Shown in pieces: positions 54,303 to 63,595 of a stretch of DNA of 64,000 nt; position 1 is the stretch's first letter; the number at the start of each line of letters is the position of its first letter. Source of the stretch: Dysgonomonas gadei ATCC BAA-286. GTDB lineage: Bacteria; Bacteroidota; Bacteroidia; Bacteroidales; Dysgonomonadaceae. The position numbers were made by a program, and so were the translations under genes. A model generated the notes under the pieces. That model was not told the origin of the DNA, ran no database searches, and was given only the letters and a program-made list of their open reading frames with translations. The stretch spans positions 1-64,000 of the forward strand of contig NZ_GL891980.1 in assembly GCF_000213555.1 (NCBI RefSeq), given 5' to 3'.

Positions 54303-54340
54303 CGGTCTATGACCGCACCACTAAAAAATCAAAGTTAAAC
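54303..54340 (+). promoter_or_regulatory. Leader module upstream of traE
   Basis: CGGTC-TAT-GACCG (54303-54315) is followed by CACCACTAAAAAATCAAAG and TTAAAC (54316-54340), 60 bases before the traE start. It splits the tra operon between traD and traE. Confidence 0.6.
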
Positions 54341-54400
54341 AACAATTATTCATTCAGTACAGGGAACTATTCCACCCCCTGTACTATTATCAAAAATCGT

Positions 54401-54703
54401 ATGACAAAGAAAAAAATTCTTCTGTCAGCAGCCTTTATCATGGTTGCTGTATCATCTGTATTTGCACAAGGCAACGGTATCGGAGGTATTACCGAAGCTA
54501 CCAATATGGTGACTTCGTATTTCGATCCCGGCACAAAACTCATCTATGCTATCGGTGCAGTTGTAGGACTCATCGGAGGTATTAAAGTCTATAACAAGTT
54601 CTCTTCGGGTGATCCCGATACAAGCAAAACAGCCGCTTCGTGGTTCGGTGCGTGTATCTTCCTGATTGTGGCTGCTACCATTCTACGCTCTTTCTTCCTG
54701 TAA
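54401..54703 (+). CDS. traE: TraE (DUF4134), pilin-like transfer protein
   Basis: The ATG at 54401 gives 100 residues; the longer open frame from 54284 runs through the leader module and is unlikely. A signal or first membrane segment (ILLSAAFIMVAVSSVFAQ) is followed by two helices (LIYAIGAVVGLIGGIKVY and WFGACIFLIVAATIL) with the GDPDTSKTAASW loop. This build is VirB2-like, suggesting a pilus or channel subunit. Confidence 0.85.
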   Translation: MTKKKILLSAAFIMVAVSSVFAQGNGIGGITEATNMVTSYFDPGTKLIYAIGAVVGLIGGIKVYNKFSSGDPDTSKTAASWFGACIFLIVAATILRSFFL

Positions 54704-54730
54704 GGGTCTCAACCCCCCTTTATTATTCAT
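54704..54730 (+). promoter_or_regulatory. Hairpin between traE and traF
   Basis: GGGT-CTCA-ACCC (54704-54715) follows the traE stop directly, then CCCTTTATTATT. The stem is short and the T-run weak, so it could attenuate rather than terminate. Confidence 0.4.
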
Positions 54731-54748
54731 TAAATACGAATAAGAAAA

Positions 54749-55084
54749 ATGGAGCATAATATTAACAAGGGCATTGGCAAGAGCGTAGAATTTAAGGGTT
54801 TGAAAGCACAATATCTTTTTATTTTTGCAGGTGGCCTACTGGCTGTATTCATCGTATTTGTAGTGATGTATATGGCCGGAGTAGATCAGTGGGTATGCAT
54901 CGGCTTCGGTGTTATCGCTGCTTCTACATTGGTATGGCTGACTTTCAACCTGAATGCGAAATATGGAGAACACGGGCTTATGAAATTGCTCGCCAAACGG
55001 CAACATCCCCGTTTTCTGATTAACCGCAAAAATTCCCGTCGCTTGTTCCAATACCCCAAAAAGAAGGAGGTGAGCAATGCGTAA
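54749..55084 (+). CDS. traF: TraF (DUF4133), VirB3-like membrane protein
   Basis: The 111-residue protein has two adjacent membrane helices (YLFIFAGGLLAVFIVFVVMY and WVCIGFGVIAASTLVWLTF) and a basic C-terminal tail (LAKRQHPRFLINRKNSRRLF). VirB3-type proteins dock to the VirB4 ATPase, and here the traG gene overlaps by 8 bases. Confidence 0.85.
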   Translation: MEHNINKGIGKSVEFKGLKAQYLFIFAGGLLAVFIVFVVMYMAGVDQWVCIGFGVIAASTLVWLTFNLNAKYGEHGLMKLLAKRQHPRFLINRKNSRRLFQYPKKKEVSNA

Positions 55085-57569
55085 TACACTCAAAGCAGCT
55101 ACCATCGAAAGTAAGTTTCCCTTGCTTTCAGTTGAACATGACTGCATCATCAGCAAAGATGCGGATATAACGGTAGCCTACCGTGTCGATCTGCCAGAAC
55201 TGTTCACTGTTACGGGTAGTGAATACGAAGCCATACACTCGGCTTGGACGAAAGCGATCAAAGTATTGCCCGACTACTCGATTATTCACAAACAGGACTG
55301 GTTTGTCAAAGAGAACTACAAGCCTGCTACCAATAAGGAAGACATGAGTTTCTTGTCCCGTTCTTTTGAACGACACTTCAACGAACGCCCATTCCTGAAT
55401 CACACTTGTTTCTTATTTCTGACCAAAACAACCAAAGAGCGGATGCAGATGCAAAGTAACTTCTCATCGCTTTGTCGGGGAAACATTATTCCTAAAGAAG
55501 TCAATAAAGAAACAGCCTTACGGTTCATGGAAGCGGTCGGACAATTTGAGCGTATCGTAAATGATTCGGGATTTATTACGCTGAACCGTCTTACTTCAGA
55601 CGAAATCACAGGAACGGAAAATGAACCGGGATTGGTAGAGAAATATTTTGCCCTCTCATTGGAAGATACCACTTGTCTGGAAGATCTGGAGCTGGGAGCG
55701 GACGGCTTACGAATTGGAGATAAAACAGTATGCCTGCACACTATTTCCGATGTGGAGGACTTGCCGGCAACAGTTGGAACAGATATGCGATACGAAAAGC
55801 TATCGACCGACCGAAGTGATTGCCGTCTGTCATTTGCTGCACCCGTGGGCTTGTTGCTCTCTTGTGACCATGTATATAATCAATATATTTTCTTAGATGA
55901 TTCAGCTGAAAATCTTCGCAAGTTTGAGAAGTCAGCCCGTAATATGCAATCATTATCAAAGTACAGTCGTGGAAACCAAATCAATAAAGAGTGGATCGAC
56001 AAGTACCTGAACGAAGCTCATAGTTTCGGATTGACCTCTGTAAGAGCACATTTCAATGTGATGGCATGGGGTGATGACGAGGAAGAACTTAAGTCTATCC
56101 GCAACGATGTTGGTAGCCAATTGGCTCTCATGGAGTGCAAGCCCCGCCATAACACGGTAGATGCTGCCACACTCTATTGGGCTGGGATGCCAGGCAATGC
56201 GGGTGATTTTCCGAGTGAAGAAAGTTTCTACACGTTTATAGAACCTGCCTTGTGTTTCTTCACAGAGGAAACGAACTACAAGAGTTCCCCTTCACTTTTT
56301 GGTATCAAGATGTGTGACCGGGTTTCGGGAAAACCCATCCATGTGGATATTTCCGACCTGCCCATGAAGCAAGGAATTATCACGAACCGCAACAAGTTTA
56401 TCTTGGGACCTTCGGGTAGTGGTAAGTCCTTTTTTACCAATCATATGTGCCGCCAATATTGGGAGCAAGGTACTCATATCGTGCTTGTAGATACAGGAAA
56501 CTCGTATCAGGGGCTATGTAATTTTATCAACCGTCGTACCAATGGTGAAGATGGGGTGTATTTTACCTATACCGAAAAAAATCCTATCTCATTTAATCCA
56601 TTTTATACCGATGATGGGATCTTTGATATTGAGAAAAAGGAAAGTATCAAAACCCTGATAATGACTTTGTGGAAGCGGGATAACGAGCCTCCCACACGTT
56701 CGGAAGAAGTTGCTTTATCCAATGCAGTGAGTTTGTACATAGAACGTATAACAATTGATGAATCGGTTATACCCTCCTTCAACTCGTTCTACGAATTTGT
56801 CAAACTGGACTATGCCGCTATCCTCGATGCCAAACAGGTAAGAGAGAAGGACTTTGACCTTGCCAACTTCCTCAATGTGCTTGAACCTTATTACAAAGGT
56901 GGCGAATATGACTTTCTGTTAAACTCCGAAAAACAGCTCGATTTATTATCTAAACGATTCATTGTCTTCGAGATCGATGCGATTAAGGATCACAAAATTT
57001 TATTCCCGATTGTAACGATCATTGTTATGGAAGTTTTCATCAATAAGATGCGTCGTTTACAAGGAATCAGAAAGATGATATTAATTGAGGAAGCGTGGAA
57101 AGCGATTGCTAAAGAGGGTATGGCAGAGTACATTAAGTACCTTTTTAAGACCGTTCGAAAGTTCTTCGGCGAGGCAATCGTCGTCACTCAGGAGGTAGAC
57201 GATATTATCGCATCACCTATTGTAAAGGAATCCATCATCAACAACTCCGACTGTAAGATTCTTTTAGACCAGCGTAAGTACATGAACAAGTTCGATAGCA
57301 TCCAAGCTCTGTTGGGGCTGACTGAAAAAGAAAAAAGTCAGGTGCTATCCATCAACATGTCCAACAATCCGAACCGAAAATACAAGGAAGTCTGGTTTGG
57401 ATTGGGTGGTGTTCAGTCGGCTGTATATGCCACAGAAGTTAGCAGCGAAGAGTATCTGACTTATACGACAGAGGAAACCGAGAAGCTGGAGGTAATGCGG
57501 AAAACCGAAGAGTTGGATGGTAATATTGAGTTGGCTATAAAACAAATAGCCGAGAGTAAACGCAAGTAA
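55077..57569 (+). CDS. traG: TraG, VirB4-type conjugation ATPase
   Basis: The 830-residue ATPase powers assembly and transport through the mating channel. The N-terminal 400 residues form the VirB4 interaction domain. Walker A is FILGPSGSGKSFFTNH (about 441-456) and Walker B is KMILIEEAWKAIA (about 664-676), followed by VTQEVDDII. The start overlaps traF by 8 bases. It is the main energy source of the type IV secretion system in the element, together with MobC. Confidence 0.9.
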   Translation: MRNTLKAATIESKFPLLSVEHDCIISKDADITVAYRVDLPELFTVTGSEYEAIHSAWTKAIKVLPDYSIIHKQDWFVKENYKPATNKEDMSFLSRSFERHFNERPFLNHTCFLFLTKTTKERMQMQSNFSSLCRGNIIPKEVNKETALRFMEAVGQFERIVNDSGFITLNRLTSDEITGTENEPGLVEKYFALSLEDTTCLEDLELGADGLRIGDKTVCLHTISDVEDLPATVGTDMRYEKLSTDRSDCRLSFAAPVGLLLSCDHVYNQYIFLDDSAENLRKFEKSARNMQSLSKYSRGNQINKEWIDKYLNEAHSFGLTSVRAHFNVMAWGDDEEELKSIRNDVGSQLALMECKPRHNTVDAATLYWAGMPGNAGDFPSEESFYTFIEPALCFFTEETNYKSSPSLFGIKMCDRVSGKPIHVDISDLPMKQGIITNRNKFILGPSGSGKSFFTNHMCRQYWEQGTHIVLVDTGNSYQGLCNFINRRTNGEDGVYFTYTEKNPISFNPFYTDDGIFDIEKKESIKTLIMTLWKRDNEPPTRSEEVALSNAVSLYIERITIDESVIPSFNSFYEFVKLDYAAILDAKQVREKDFDLANFLNVLEPYYKGGEYDFLLNSEKQLDLLSKRFIVFEIDAIKDHKILFPIVTIIVMEVFINKMRRLQGIRKMILIEEAWKAIAKEGMAEYIKYLFKTVRKFFGEAIVVTQEVDDIIASPIVKESIINNSDCKILLDQRKYMNKFDSIQALLGLTEKEKSQVLSINMSNNPNRKYKEVWFGLGGVQSAVYATEVSSEEYLTYTTEETEKLEVMRKTEELDGNIELAIKQIAESKRK

Positions 57570-57581
57570 AAACGAAAAGCT

Positions 57582-57896
57582 ATGTTCAGTAAATGTAATA
57601 TAACCGATTCTTGTTCCACTTCTACAGACTTTTCTATGCGGGAGATTACGGGGCGTTGGGTAAGTAGAGAGGGTGCACCTGCGATAAGAATATATCGCAA
57701 CATCTCCCGAAAGAAGGGAGGCATCCGCCTCTGCCTTACTTACAACAACCCGCTGGTGGTCTGCGATTGTACGGTCTACAACGTATTCGGTCTGCATTAT
57801 ATTGAGCTGTACGAGCGTATCGAGATTACTTACAATCGGGAGCAAGAGGTCTTGCACCTTTCCGCTTTCGGAGAATATGTCCGTCAGGAGGATTAG
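57582..57896 (+). CDS. DUF3876 family protein in the traH position
   Basis: The 104-residue protein has a cysteine-containing start (MFSKCNITDSCST) and a small beta-rich domain (ITGRWVSREGAPAIRIYRNI and YIELYERIEITYNREQEVLH) that fits DUF3876. These occur between traG and traI in Bacteroidetes conjugative elements. No activity is known. Confidence 0.75.
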   Translation: MFSKCNITDSCSTSTDFSMREITGRWVSREGAPAIRIYRNISRKKGGIRLCLTYNNPLVVCDCTVYNVFGLHYIELYERIEITYNREQEVLHLSAFGEYVRQED

Positions 57897-57961
57897 TCCT
57901 TTCAAGGGCTACCTCCGGCTTCGGACGGTAAACGGGTAATAACAATTAAAAAATAACGAAT

Positions 57962-58582
57962 ATGAAGAAAATACTTTTCTGCCTTATGGCATTCATGACG
58001 CTGTGTACCTATCAGGTAAAAGCACAATGGACGGTGATTGACCCCTCCAATCTGGCACAAAACATACTGACTGTTTCCAAAACAGCTACAACTGCCAGCA
58101 ATGTGATAAACTCCTTTAAAGAGATGCAAAAAATCTACGATCAAGGAAAGCAGTATTACGATAAATTAGAATCGGTACATAGTTTGATTAAAGATGCCCG
58201 CAAAGTGAAAGAAACGGTAGAATTGGTCAGCGAAATATCGCAGATCTATTCTACCAACTTCAACAAGATGCTATCCGATAGGAATTTTAGTGTTAATGAG
58301 TTGGAAGCTATATCGAACGGATATGCCAAGCTATTGAACGAAAGTGGCAACCTGCTCGCGGATATAAAGAATGTCGTTTCCCTTTCCAATGGACTCTCTA
58401 TGACCGATGCCGAGCGTATGTCGATCATAGATGATATACACGCCAAGATGCTTGAACATCGCAACCTTGTCCGCTACTTCTCCAAGAAAAGCATTTCGGT
58501 GTCTTTTATCCGCAGTCAGGAAAAAGGAGATATGGAGCGAGTTAAAAGTTTGTATGGTAATCCATCCGATAGATATTGGTAA
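57962..58582 (+). CDS. traI: TraI (DUF4141), secreted helical protein
   Basis: The 206-residue protein has a signal peptide (MKKILFCLMAFMTLCTYQVKAQ) and long coiled-coil helices (NVINSFKEMQKIYDQGKQYYDKLES). The family resembles VirB5-type or P-type channel components. A G/C-rich hairpin-prone leader (57903-57935) precedes it. Its stop lies 2 bases before the traJ ATG. Confidence 0.85.
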   Translation: MKKILFCLMAFMTLCTYQVKAQWTVIDPSNLAQNILTVSKTATTASNVINSFKEMQKIYDQGKQYYDKLESVHSLIKDARKVKETVELVSEISQIYSTNFNKMLSDRNFSVNELEAISNGYAKLLNESGNLLADIKNVVSLSNGLSMTDAERMSIIDDIHAKMLEHRNLVRYFSKKSISVSFIRSQEKGDMERVKSLYGNPSDRYW

Positions 58583-58584
58583 TC

Positions 58585-59586
58585 ATGACACTGCTAGCAA
58601 TAGATTTTGATAACCTGCATCAGCTTCTGAGGAATCTGCATCAGGATATGATGCCCCTTTGTGGTGATATGGTCGGTGTTGCTAAAGGAATAGCCGGACT
58701 CGGTGCACTCTTTTATGTAGCTTCCCGTGTATGGCAAGCCTTGGCACGGGCAGAACCGATAGATGTATATCCACTGCTCAGACCTTTTGTCATCGGACTT
58801 TGTATTATGTTCTTTCCAACATTTGTACTCGGTACGATCAACGCTGTTATGTCTCCTGTGGTAAAAGGAACGCATACCATATTGGAAACACAAATGACAG
58901 ATGTGCATTCTCTGCAAGCCGAGAAAGAACGATTGGAATACGATGCACGGCTGCGTGAAGGAAAAGCATGGCTGGTCGATGACGAGGTGTACGACCAAAA
59001 GATGAAAGATCTAGGAATTACGGATGCTGCCGAAATGATCTCCATGTGGGGAGAACGTACCTGGTATGATATGAAAGTGTGGTTTCGTCAACTGATTCGG
59101 GATTTCTTTGAACTGCTGTTCAATGCCGCAGCCCTTACCATTGATACCCTGCGAACGTTTTTTCTGGTGGTGTTGTCAATCTTAGGACCTCTGGCATTTG
59201 CCCTCTCGGTTTATGACGGTTTCCAATCGACTCTGACCAATTGGATTTCCCGCTACATCTCAGTCTATCTCTGGTTACCTATTGCCGATCTGTTTTCGGC
59301 AGTGCTTTCCAAGATTCAGGCACTCATGCTGCAAATGGATATAGATATGTTAAGAGATCCGTCCTATGTGCCGGATGCCAGTAACGGTGTATATATCATT
59401 TTTTTCATCATTGGCATTATCGGATATTTTTCTATTCCGAGTGTTGCGGGTTGGGTTATTCAGGCAGGTGGCGGTAGTGCTACCCGTGGAGTAAACACAA
59501 TGGCGAGCAAAGGGGCTGCGATGGCAGGAGGTGTTGCCGGAGCTGCGTCAGGTAATGTCGCCGGTCGCCTGATGGGTAAGGAATAA
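58585..59586 (+). CDS. traJ: TraJ, VirB6-like polytopic membrane protein
   Basis: From the ATG at 58585 the protein has 333 residues; an upstream TTG overlaps the traI stop. At least five membrane segments are visible, including GLGALFYVASRVWQALARAE, VIGLCIMFFPTFVLGTINAV and VYIIFFIIGIIGYFSI. A Gly/Ala-rich C-terminal tail (AAMAGGVAGAASGNVAGRLM) ends it. This matches the VirB6-like inner-membrane core of the channel. Confidence 0.85.
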   Translation: MTLLAIDFDNLHQLLRNLHQDMMPLCGDMVGVAKGIAGLGALFYVASRVWQALARAEPIDVYPLLRPFVIGLCIMFFPTFVLGTINAVMSPVVKGTHTILETQMTDVHSLQAEKERLEYDARLREGKAWLVDDEVYDQKMKDLGITDAAEMISMWGERTWYDMKVWFRQLIRDFFELLFNAAALTIDTLRTFFLVVLSILGPLAFALSVYDGFQSTLTNWISRYISVYLWLPIADLFSAVLSKIQALMLQMDIDMLRDPSYVPDASNGVYIIFFIIGIIGYFSIPSVAGWVIQAGGGSATRGVNTMASKGAAMAGGVAGAASGNVAGRLMGKE

Positions 59587-59631
59587 GCAGTCACACAGTA
59601 TTGATTTATTAATTCAAAATAAAACGAACAA

Positions 59632-60255
59632 ATGGAGTTCAAGAGTTTAAAAAATATAGAAACATCCTTCAAACAGATACGCTTGTTCGGTATTGTCTTT
59701 GTCTGTATGTGTACTATCATAACGGGTTATTCCGTATGGTCGTCGTACAACTTTGCCGAAGCTCAACGTCAGCGTATTTATGTATTGGACGGTGGCAAGT
59801 CCTTGATGCTTGCCCTGTCCCAAGATATGACACAAAACAGACCAGTGGAAGCACGTGAACACGTTAAGCGTTTCCACGAGCTGTTTTTCACTCTCTCACC
59901 CGATAAAAAAGCCATCGAAAGCAACGTAAACAGGGCATTGTTCCTTGTCGATAAATCGGCTTTCAAATACTATCAGGACATGGCAGAAAAAGGGTACTAC
60001 AATCGCATCGTGTCGGGGAATATCAATCAAATTGTACAGGTAGACAGCATTGCCTGTGACTTTGATAGTTACCCTTACAAAGCGGTAACCTATGCCAAAC
60101 AGATGATTATCCGGGAGAGTAATGTTACCGAACGCAGTCTGGTGACACGCTGCAATCTGATCAACTCGGTACGATCGGACAATAACCCTCACGGTTTCAC
60201 GATGGAGAAATTCGAGATTGTGGAGAATCGGGATATTCGGATATCGGAAAGGTAG
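59632..60255 (+). CDS. traK: TraK, VirB8/TrbF-like protein
   Basis: The 207-residue protein has one N-terminal membrane helix (IRLFGIVFVCMCTIITGYSV) and a periplasmic VirB8/NTF2-like domain (KRFHELFFTLSPDKKAIESN and YDMAEKGYYN-type strands). It nucleates the channel in related systems. It lies in standard order between traJ and traL. Confidence 0.85.
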   Translation: MEFKSLKNIETSFKQIRLFGIVFVCMCTIITGYSVWSSYNFAEAQRQRIYVLDGGKSLMLALSQDMTQNRPVEAREHVKRFHELFFTLSPDKKAIESNVNRALFLVDKSAFKYYQDMAEKGYYNRIVSGNINQIVQVDSIACDFDSYPYKAVTYAKQMIIRESNVTERSLVTRCNLINSVRSDNNPHGFTMEKFEIVENRDIRISER

Positions 60256-60263
60256 GCAAAGTT

Positions 60264-60554
60264 ATGATACAAAAAATAATGAATTGCATCAATGAATGGT
60301 TGGAGGATGGTCTGCGAGGAATACTCGGCAGGCTTACCCCTGACAGACGGATTATCCTTGTGATAACGATGTTCTTCGTTTTTGGTGGTCTTTCCATCTA
60401 CATGACCTTTTCCTCTATTTACAATTTCGGTAAGAATAAGGCCGAAAAGATGCAGATGGAGCAGATCGAATCGCTGAAACTGCAACTGGAACAACAGCGA
60501 GATAGTATTAACAATCTAAACAACAATTACGAATATGGACGAACAAATCAATAA
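60264..60554 (+). CDS. traL: TraL (DUF3989) small membrane protein
   Basis: The 96-residue protein has one membrane helix (RIILVITMFFVFGGLSIYMTF) followed by a short coiled coil (KAEKMQMEQIESLKLQLEQQ). Its end overlaps the traM start by 20 bases. Confidence 0.8.
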   Translation: MIQKIMNCINEWLEDGLRGILGRLTPDRRIILVITMFFVFGGLSIYMTFSSIYNFGKNKAEKMQMEQIESLKLQLEQQRDSINNLNNNYEYGRTNQ

Positions 60555-61893
60555 CAAAGCGAATCAGGAGGAAGAACCTGTTCCCGAAATCAAGAATGAG
60601 GTTAAAAAAGAACCTCCGAAACCACCAAAGCAAGAACTATCAATGGCGGAGAGACAGAAACGAAAGAAGATGTTGATTCTGCCGCTGTTCTTCCTACTCT
60701 TCGGTGGTGCGATGTGGTTGATCTTTGGTCCGTCGGATGATGGAAAAGAGCAAGCGGTAGGACTTACAGGTTTCAATGCCGAACTGCCCGTGCCAAAAGA
60801 CGAGGGCATTGTGGGAGACAAACGGGATGCCTATGAGCGGGAAGCCATGCGACAAAAGGAGCAGGAGAAAATGAAATCTTTGCAGGATTTTTCCTCCATG
60901 TTCAACGATACAGAGCAAAGTAATTATGAACAAAAGGACAACGCTTACAATAGTTCGCTAGAAGCAGAACAGCCCCGAAGTTCAACTCCCCGAACGATAC
61001 AGTCCTCGGCAACTGCTTATCAGGACATCAACAAACAATTGGGTGACTGGTATGAAAAGCCTGCCGAAACAAGCAGACAATCACAGTCTGACATGGAACA
61101 GCGGATACAGGAATTGGAACGAAAACAGGAAGAAGCCCAAGCTAAAAAGGCGGAAGAGGACGAACAGACAGCCTTGCTTGAAAAATCGTACCAGATGGCA
61201 GCACGCTATATGCCTGCACAGCAGAAAGAACAACCAGCAGAAGAAACGAGTGTGACACCTACAGGAGATAAGATCAAAGTACAACCCGTTAAACAAGTAC
61301 ATCAGAATGTCGTATCTCTACTATCTGCTCCAATGTCCAACGATGAATTTATCGCCTCGTACAGCAAACCCCGAAATACAGGATTTTTGACTGCCGCAGG
61401 TAATGAAGAAATAAAGGATAAAAACAGCATCCGTGCTTGTGTAAACCAAACCGTGACCCTAACCAATGGTAAAGAGGTACAACTCCGTCTTTTAGAACCA
61501 ATGAGGGCTGGCAAGATCTTGATACCTGCCAATACTTTGGTAACGGGAGCTTGCCGTATCGGGGGCGAACGTCTGGAGGTAACGATCAATTCCATTCAGT
61601 ATGCAGGAAACATTATTCCGGTTGAACTGCAAGTCTATGATATGGATGGTCAATCTGGAATCTTTGTTCCCAACAATGACGAGGTAAAGGCAGCCAAAGA
61701 AGTAGCTTCTACATTGGCATCATCGGCAGGAACAAGTATTATGATTTCAGATAATGCCGGCTCACAATTAGCAGCCGATATGGGTAAGGGTTTGATACAA
61801 GGGGCTTCACAGTATATCAGTAAAAAGATGAGTGTAGTAAAAGTTACCCTCAAAGCAAACTACAAGCTCCTGTTACTACCCAAAGAAAATTAA
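60535..61893 (+). CDS. traM: TraM, VirB10-like channel protein
   Basis: The 452-residue protein has a cytosolic Pro/Lys-rich N-terminus and one membrane helix (ILPLFFLLFGGAMWLIFG, about 50-67). A long charged linker with a coiled coil (MEQRIQELERKQEEAQAKKA) precedes a C-terminal beta-barrel domain (RACVNQTVTLTNGKEVQLRL, GKILIPANTLVTGACRI). This is the TraM/VirB10-type scaffold that spans both membranes. Confidence 0.85.
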   Translation: MDEQINNKANQEEEPVPEIKNEVKKEPPKPPKQELSMAERQKRKKMLILPLFFLLFGGAMWLIFGPSDDGKEQAVGLTGFNAELPVPKDEGIVGDKRDAYEREAMRQKEQEKMKSLQDFSSMFNDTEQSNYEQKDNAYNSSLEAEQPRSSTPRTIQSSATAYQDINKQLGDWYEKPAETSRQSQSDMEQRIQELERKQEEAQAKKAEEDEQTALLEKSYQMAARYMPAQQKEQPAEETSVTPTGDKIKVQPVKQVHQNVVSLLSAPMSNDEFIASYSKPRNTGFLTAAGNEEIKDKNSIRACVNQTVTLTNGKEVQLRLLEPMRAGKILIPANTLVTGACRIGGERLEVTINSIQYAGNIIPVELQVYDMDGQSGIFVPNNDEVKAAKEVASTLASSAGTSIMISDNAGSQLAADMGKGLIQGASQYISKKMSVVKVTLKANYKLLLLPKEN

Positions 61894-61896
61894 TAA

Positions 61897-61915
61897 AACC
61901 ACTAAAAAATCACCG
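61897..61915 (+). promoter_or_regulatory. Leader motif between traM and traN
   Basis: AACCACTAAAAAATCACCG repeats the core of the leader module found before traE, topB, mobA and the DUF1896 gene. Here no adjoining triloop hairpin is evident. Confidence 0.5.
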
Positions 61916-62018
61916 TTTCAAACAGCGAGAGCAGAAGCAAACTTTATTTTGATTATGCCGAGTCGTGAGAAACGGGCAATCCAAAAATTGAATGTTTAAC
62001 GAATTTAAAATCAAAAGT

Positions 62019-62969
62019 ATGAAACGATTCTTTTTAATATTAACACTTGCTGTAAGTGTATTTACAGCCCATGCACAAGAAGTATCCCAAGATACCATTG
62101 TGGTACAGACCAAGCCGACAACGGGTGACTATTACGAGAGTTTTACCCGTCCGCTGACCTTTGATAGAATGATACCACCCTATGCGTTGGAGGTTACTTT
62201 CAATAAAACGGTACACGTAATATTCCCATCAGCTATACGCTACGTTGATTTAGGTTCGACAGATCTTCTCGCTGCGAAAGCCGATGGTACGGACAATGTA
62301 TTGAGAGTAAAGGCTGCTTTGCGGGACTTCAGTCGGGAGAGCAACTTGTCTGTCATTACCGAAGATGGTGCATATTATAGTTTCAATGTAAAATATGCGG
62401 ATGAACCTGTAAAACTGTCTGTTGAAATGACTGACTTCCTGCACGATGGTGAAGCGGTGAATCGGCCTAACAATGCTTTGGCGGTCTATATGCAGGAATT
62501 GGGGCAAGAATCCCCTTTGCTCGTCAAATTGATTATGCAGTCCATACATAAGAACAATGACCGGGAAATAAAACACATCGGCTCAAAACGTTTTGGAATA
62601 CAACACACGCTGAAAGGTATTTATACCCATAACGGACTGCTATATTTTCATCTGCAACTAAAGAACTCATCCAACGTACCGTTCAATGTGGACTTTATCA
62701 CATTTAAGATTGTGGATAAAAAAGTAGCCAAACGTACCGCTATTCAGGAGCAGGTAATTTGGCCGCTTCGTGCCTACAATAATTTGATGCTGATAGGTGG
62801 ACAGCAGACAGAACGCATGATTTTCACTTTGGCGAAGTTTACGATTCCCGATGACAAAATGTTGGTGGTGGAATTGAACGAACAAGAAGGTGGACGCCAT
62901 CAACGGTTTACATTGGATAATGCCGATTTGGTTCGGGCAAAAGTTATTAACGAACTAAAAGTGAAATAA
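62019..62969 (+). CDS. traN: TraN, VirB9-like outer channel protein
   Basis: The ATG at 62019 gives 316 residues with a signal peptide (MKRFFLILTLAVSVFTAHAQ); a start at 61992 would place 9 residues before it. The VirB9-like N-domain is seen in LEVTFNKTVHVIFPSAIRYV and the C-domain in LLYFHLQLKNSSNVPFNVDF. It would form the outer-membrane collar with TraM and TraO. It is separated from traO by one base. Confidence 0.85.
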   Translation: MKRFFLILTLAVSVFTAHAQEVSQDTIVVQTKPTTGDYYESFTRPLTFDRMIPPYALEVTFNKTVHVIFPSAIRYVDLGSTDLLAAKADGTDNVLRVKAALRDFSRESNLSVITEDGAYYSFNVKYADEPVKLSVEMTDFLHDGEAVNRPNNALAVYMQELGQESPLLVKLIMQSIHKNNDREIKHIGSKRFGIQHTLKGIYTHNGLLYFHLQLKNSSNVPFNVDFITFKIVDKKVAKRTAIQEQVIWPLRAYNNLMLIGGQQTERMIFTLAKFTIPDDKMLVVELNEQEGGRHQRFTLDNADLVRAKVINELKVK

Positions 62970-62970
62970 A

Positions 62971-63555
62971 ATGAAACGGTTATATCTTATAGTAACGATT
63001 GTGTTGTACCTGGTCTTTACAGACCAAGCATACGCACAACGCTCACTGCCGGGTATGCGAGGCATACAACTCACGGGTGGTACGGTAGATGGCATTTATT
63101 CATCCAAGAACGATAATGAAGCGGGATATTATTTCGGTGTAGCAATGGCGACCTATGCCAAGAACGGAAACAAATGGGTATTCGGTGCAGAATATCTGGA
63201 ACGCTACTACCCTTATCGGGAAACACAATTACCAATAGCTCAATTCACGGCTGAAGGAGGTTATTACTACAATTTTCTGACTGATCCGTCCAAGACTGTT
63301 TTCCTTTCTTTGGGTGGTTCTGCCCTTGCAGGTTATGAAACATCAAATTGGGGCGAAAAGACCTTATACGATGGCTCTACACTTCAACATAAAGATGCTT
63401 TTATCTATGGCGGGGCTATCACACTGGAGATTGAAACGTACCTGACAGATCGTGTTGTGCTACTTGTTACGGGGCGAGAACGCATCCTCTGGGGCAATTC
63501 TACGGGACATTTTCACGGACAATTCGGTGTAGGAATCAAATTTATAATCAACTAA
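62971..63555 (+). CDS. traO: TraO, outer-membrane conjugal protein
   Basis: The 194-residue protein has a signal peptide (MKRLYLIVTIVLYLVFTDQAYAQ) and a small beta-barrel-like body (GYYFGVAMATYAKNGNKWVF, GGYYYNFLTDPSKTVFLSLG). TraO proteins of this kind sit after TraN in all CTnDOT-like operons. Its stop is part of a terminator-like hairpin. Confidence 0.85.
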   Translation: MKRLYLIVTIVLYLVFTDQAYAQRSLPGMRGIQLTGGTVDGIYSSKNDNEAGYYFGVAMATYAKNGNKWVFGAEYLERYYPYRETQLPIAQFTAEGGYYYNFLTDPSKTVFLSLGGSALAGYETSNWGEKTLYDGSTLQHKDAFIYGGAITLEIETYLTDRVVLLVTGRERILWGNSTGHFHGQFGVGIKFIIN

Positions 63556-63576
63556 GAGGCACAGCCTCTTTTGTTT
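63554..63576 (+). terminator. Hairpin after traO (attenuator or terminator)
   Basis: AAGAGGC-ACA-GCCTCTT (63554-63570) is a 7-bp triloop hairpin that begins within the traO stop codon and is followed by TTGTTT. It resembles the triloop hairpins of the leader modules and may reduce expression of traQ. Confidence 0.55.
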
Positions 63577-63595
63577 AACAAAATATACAAATACA

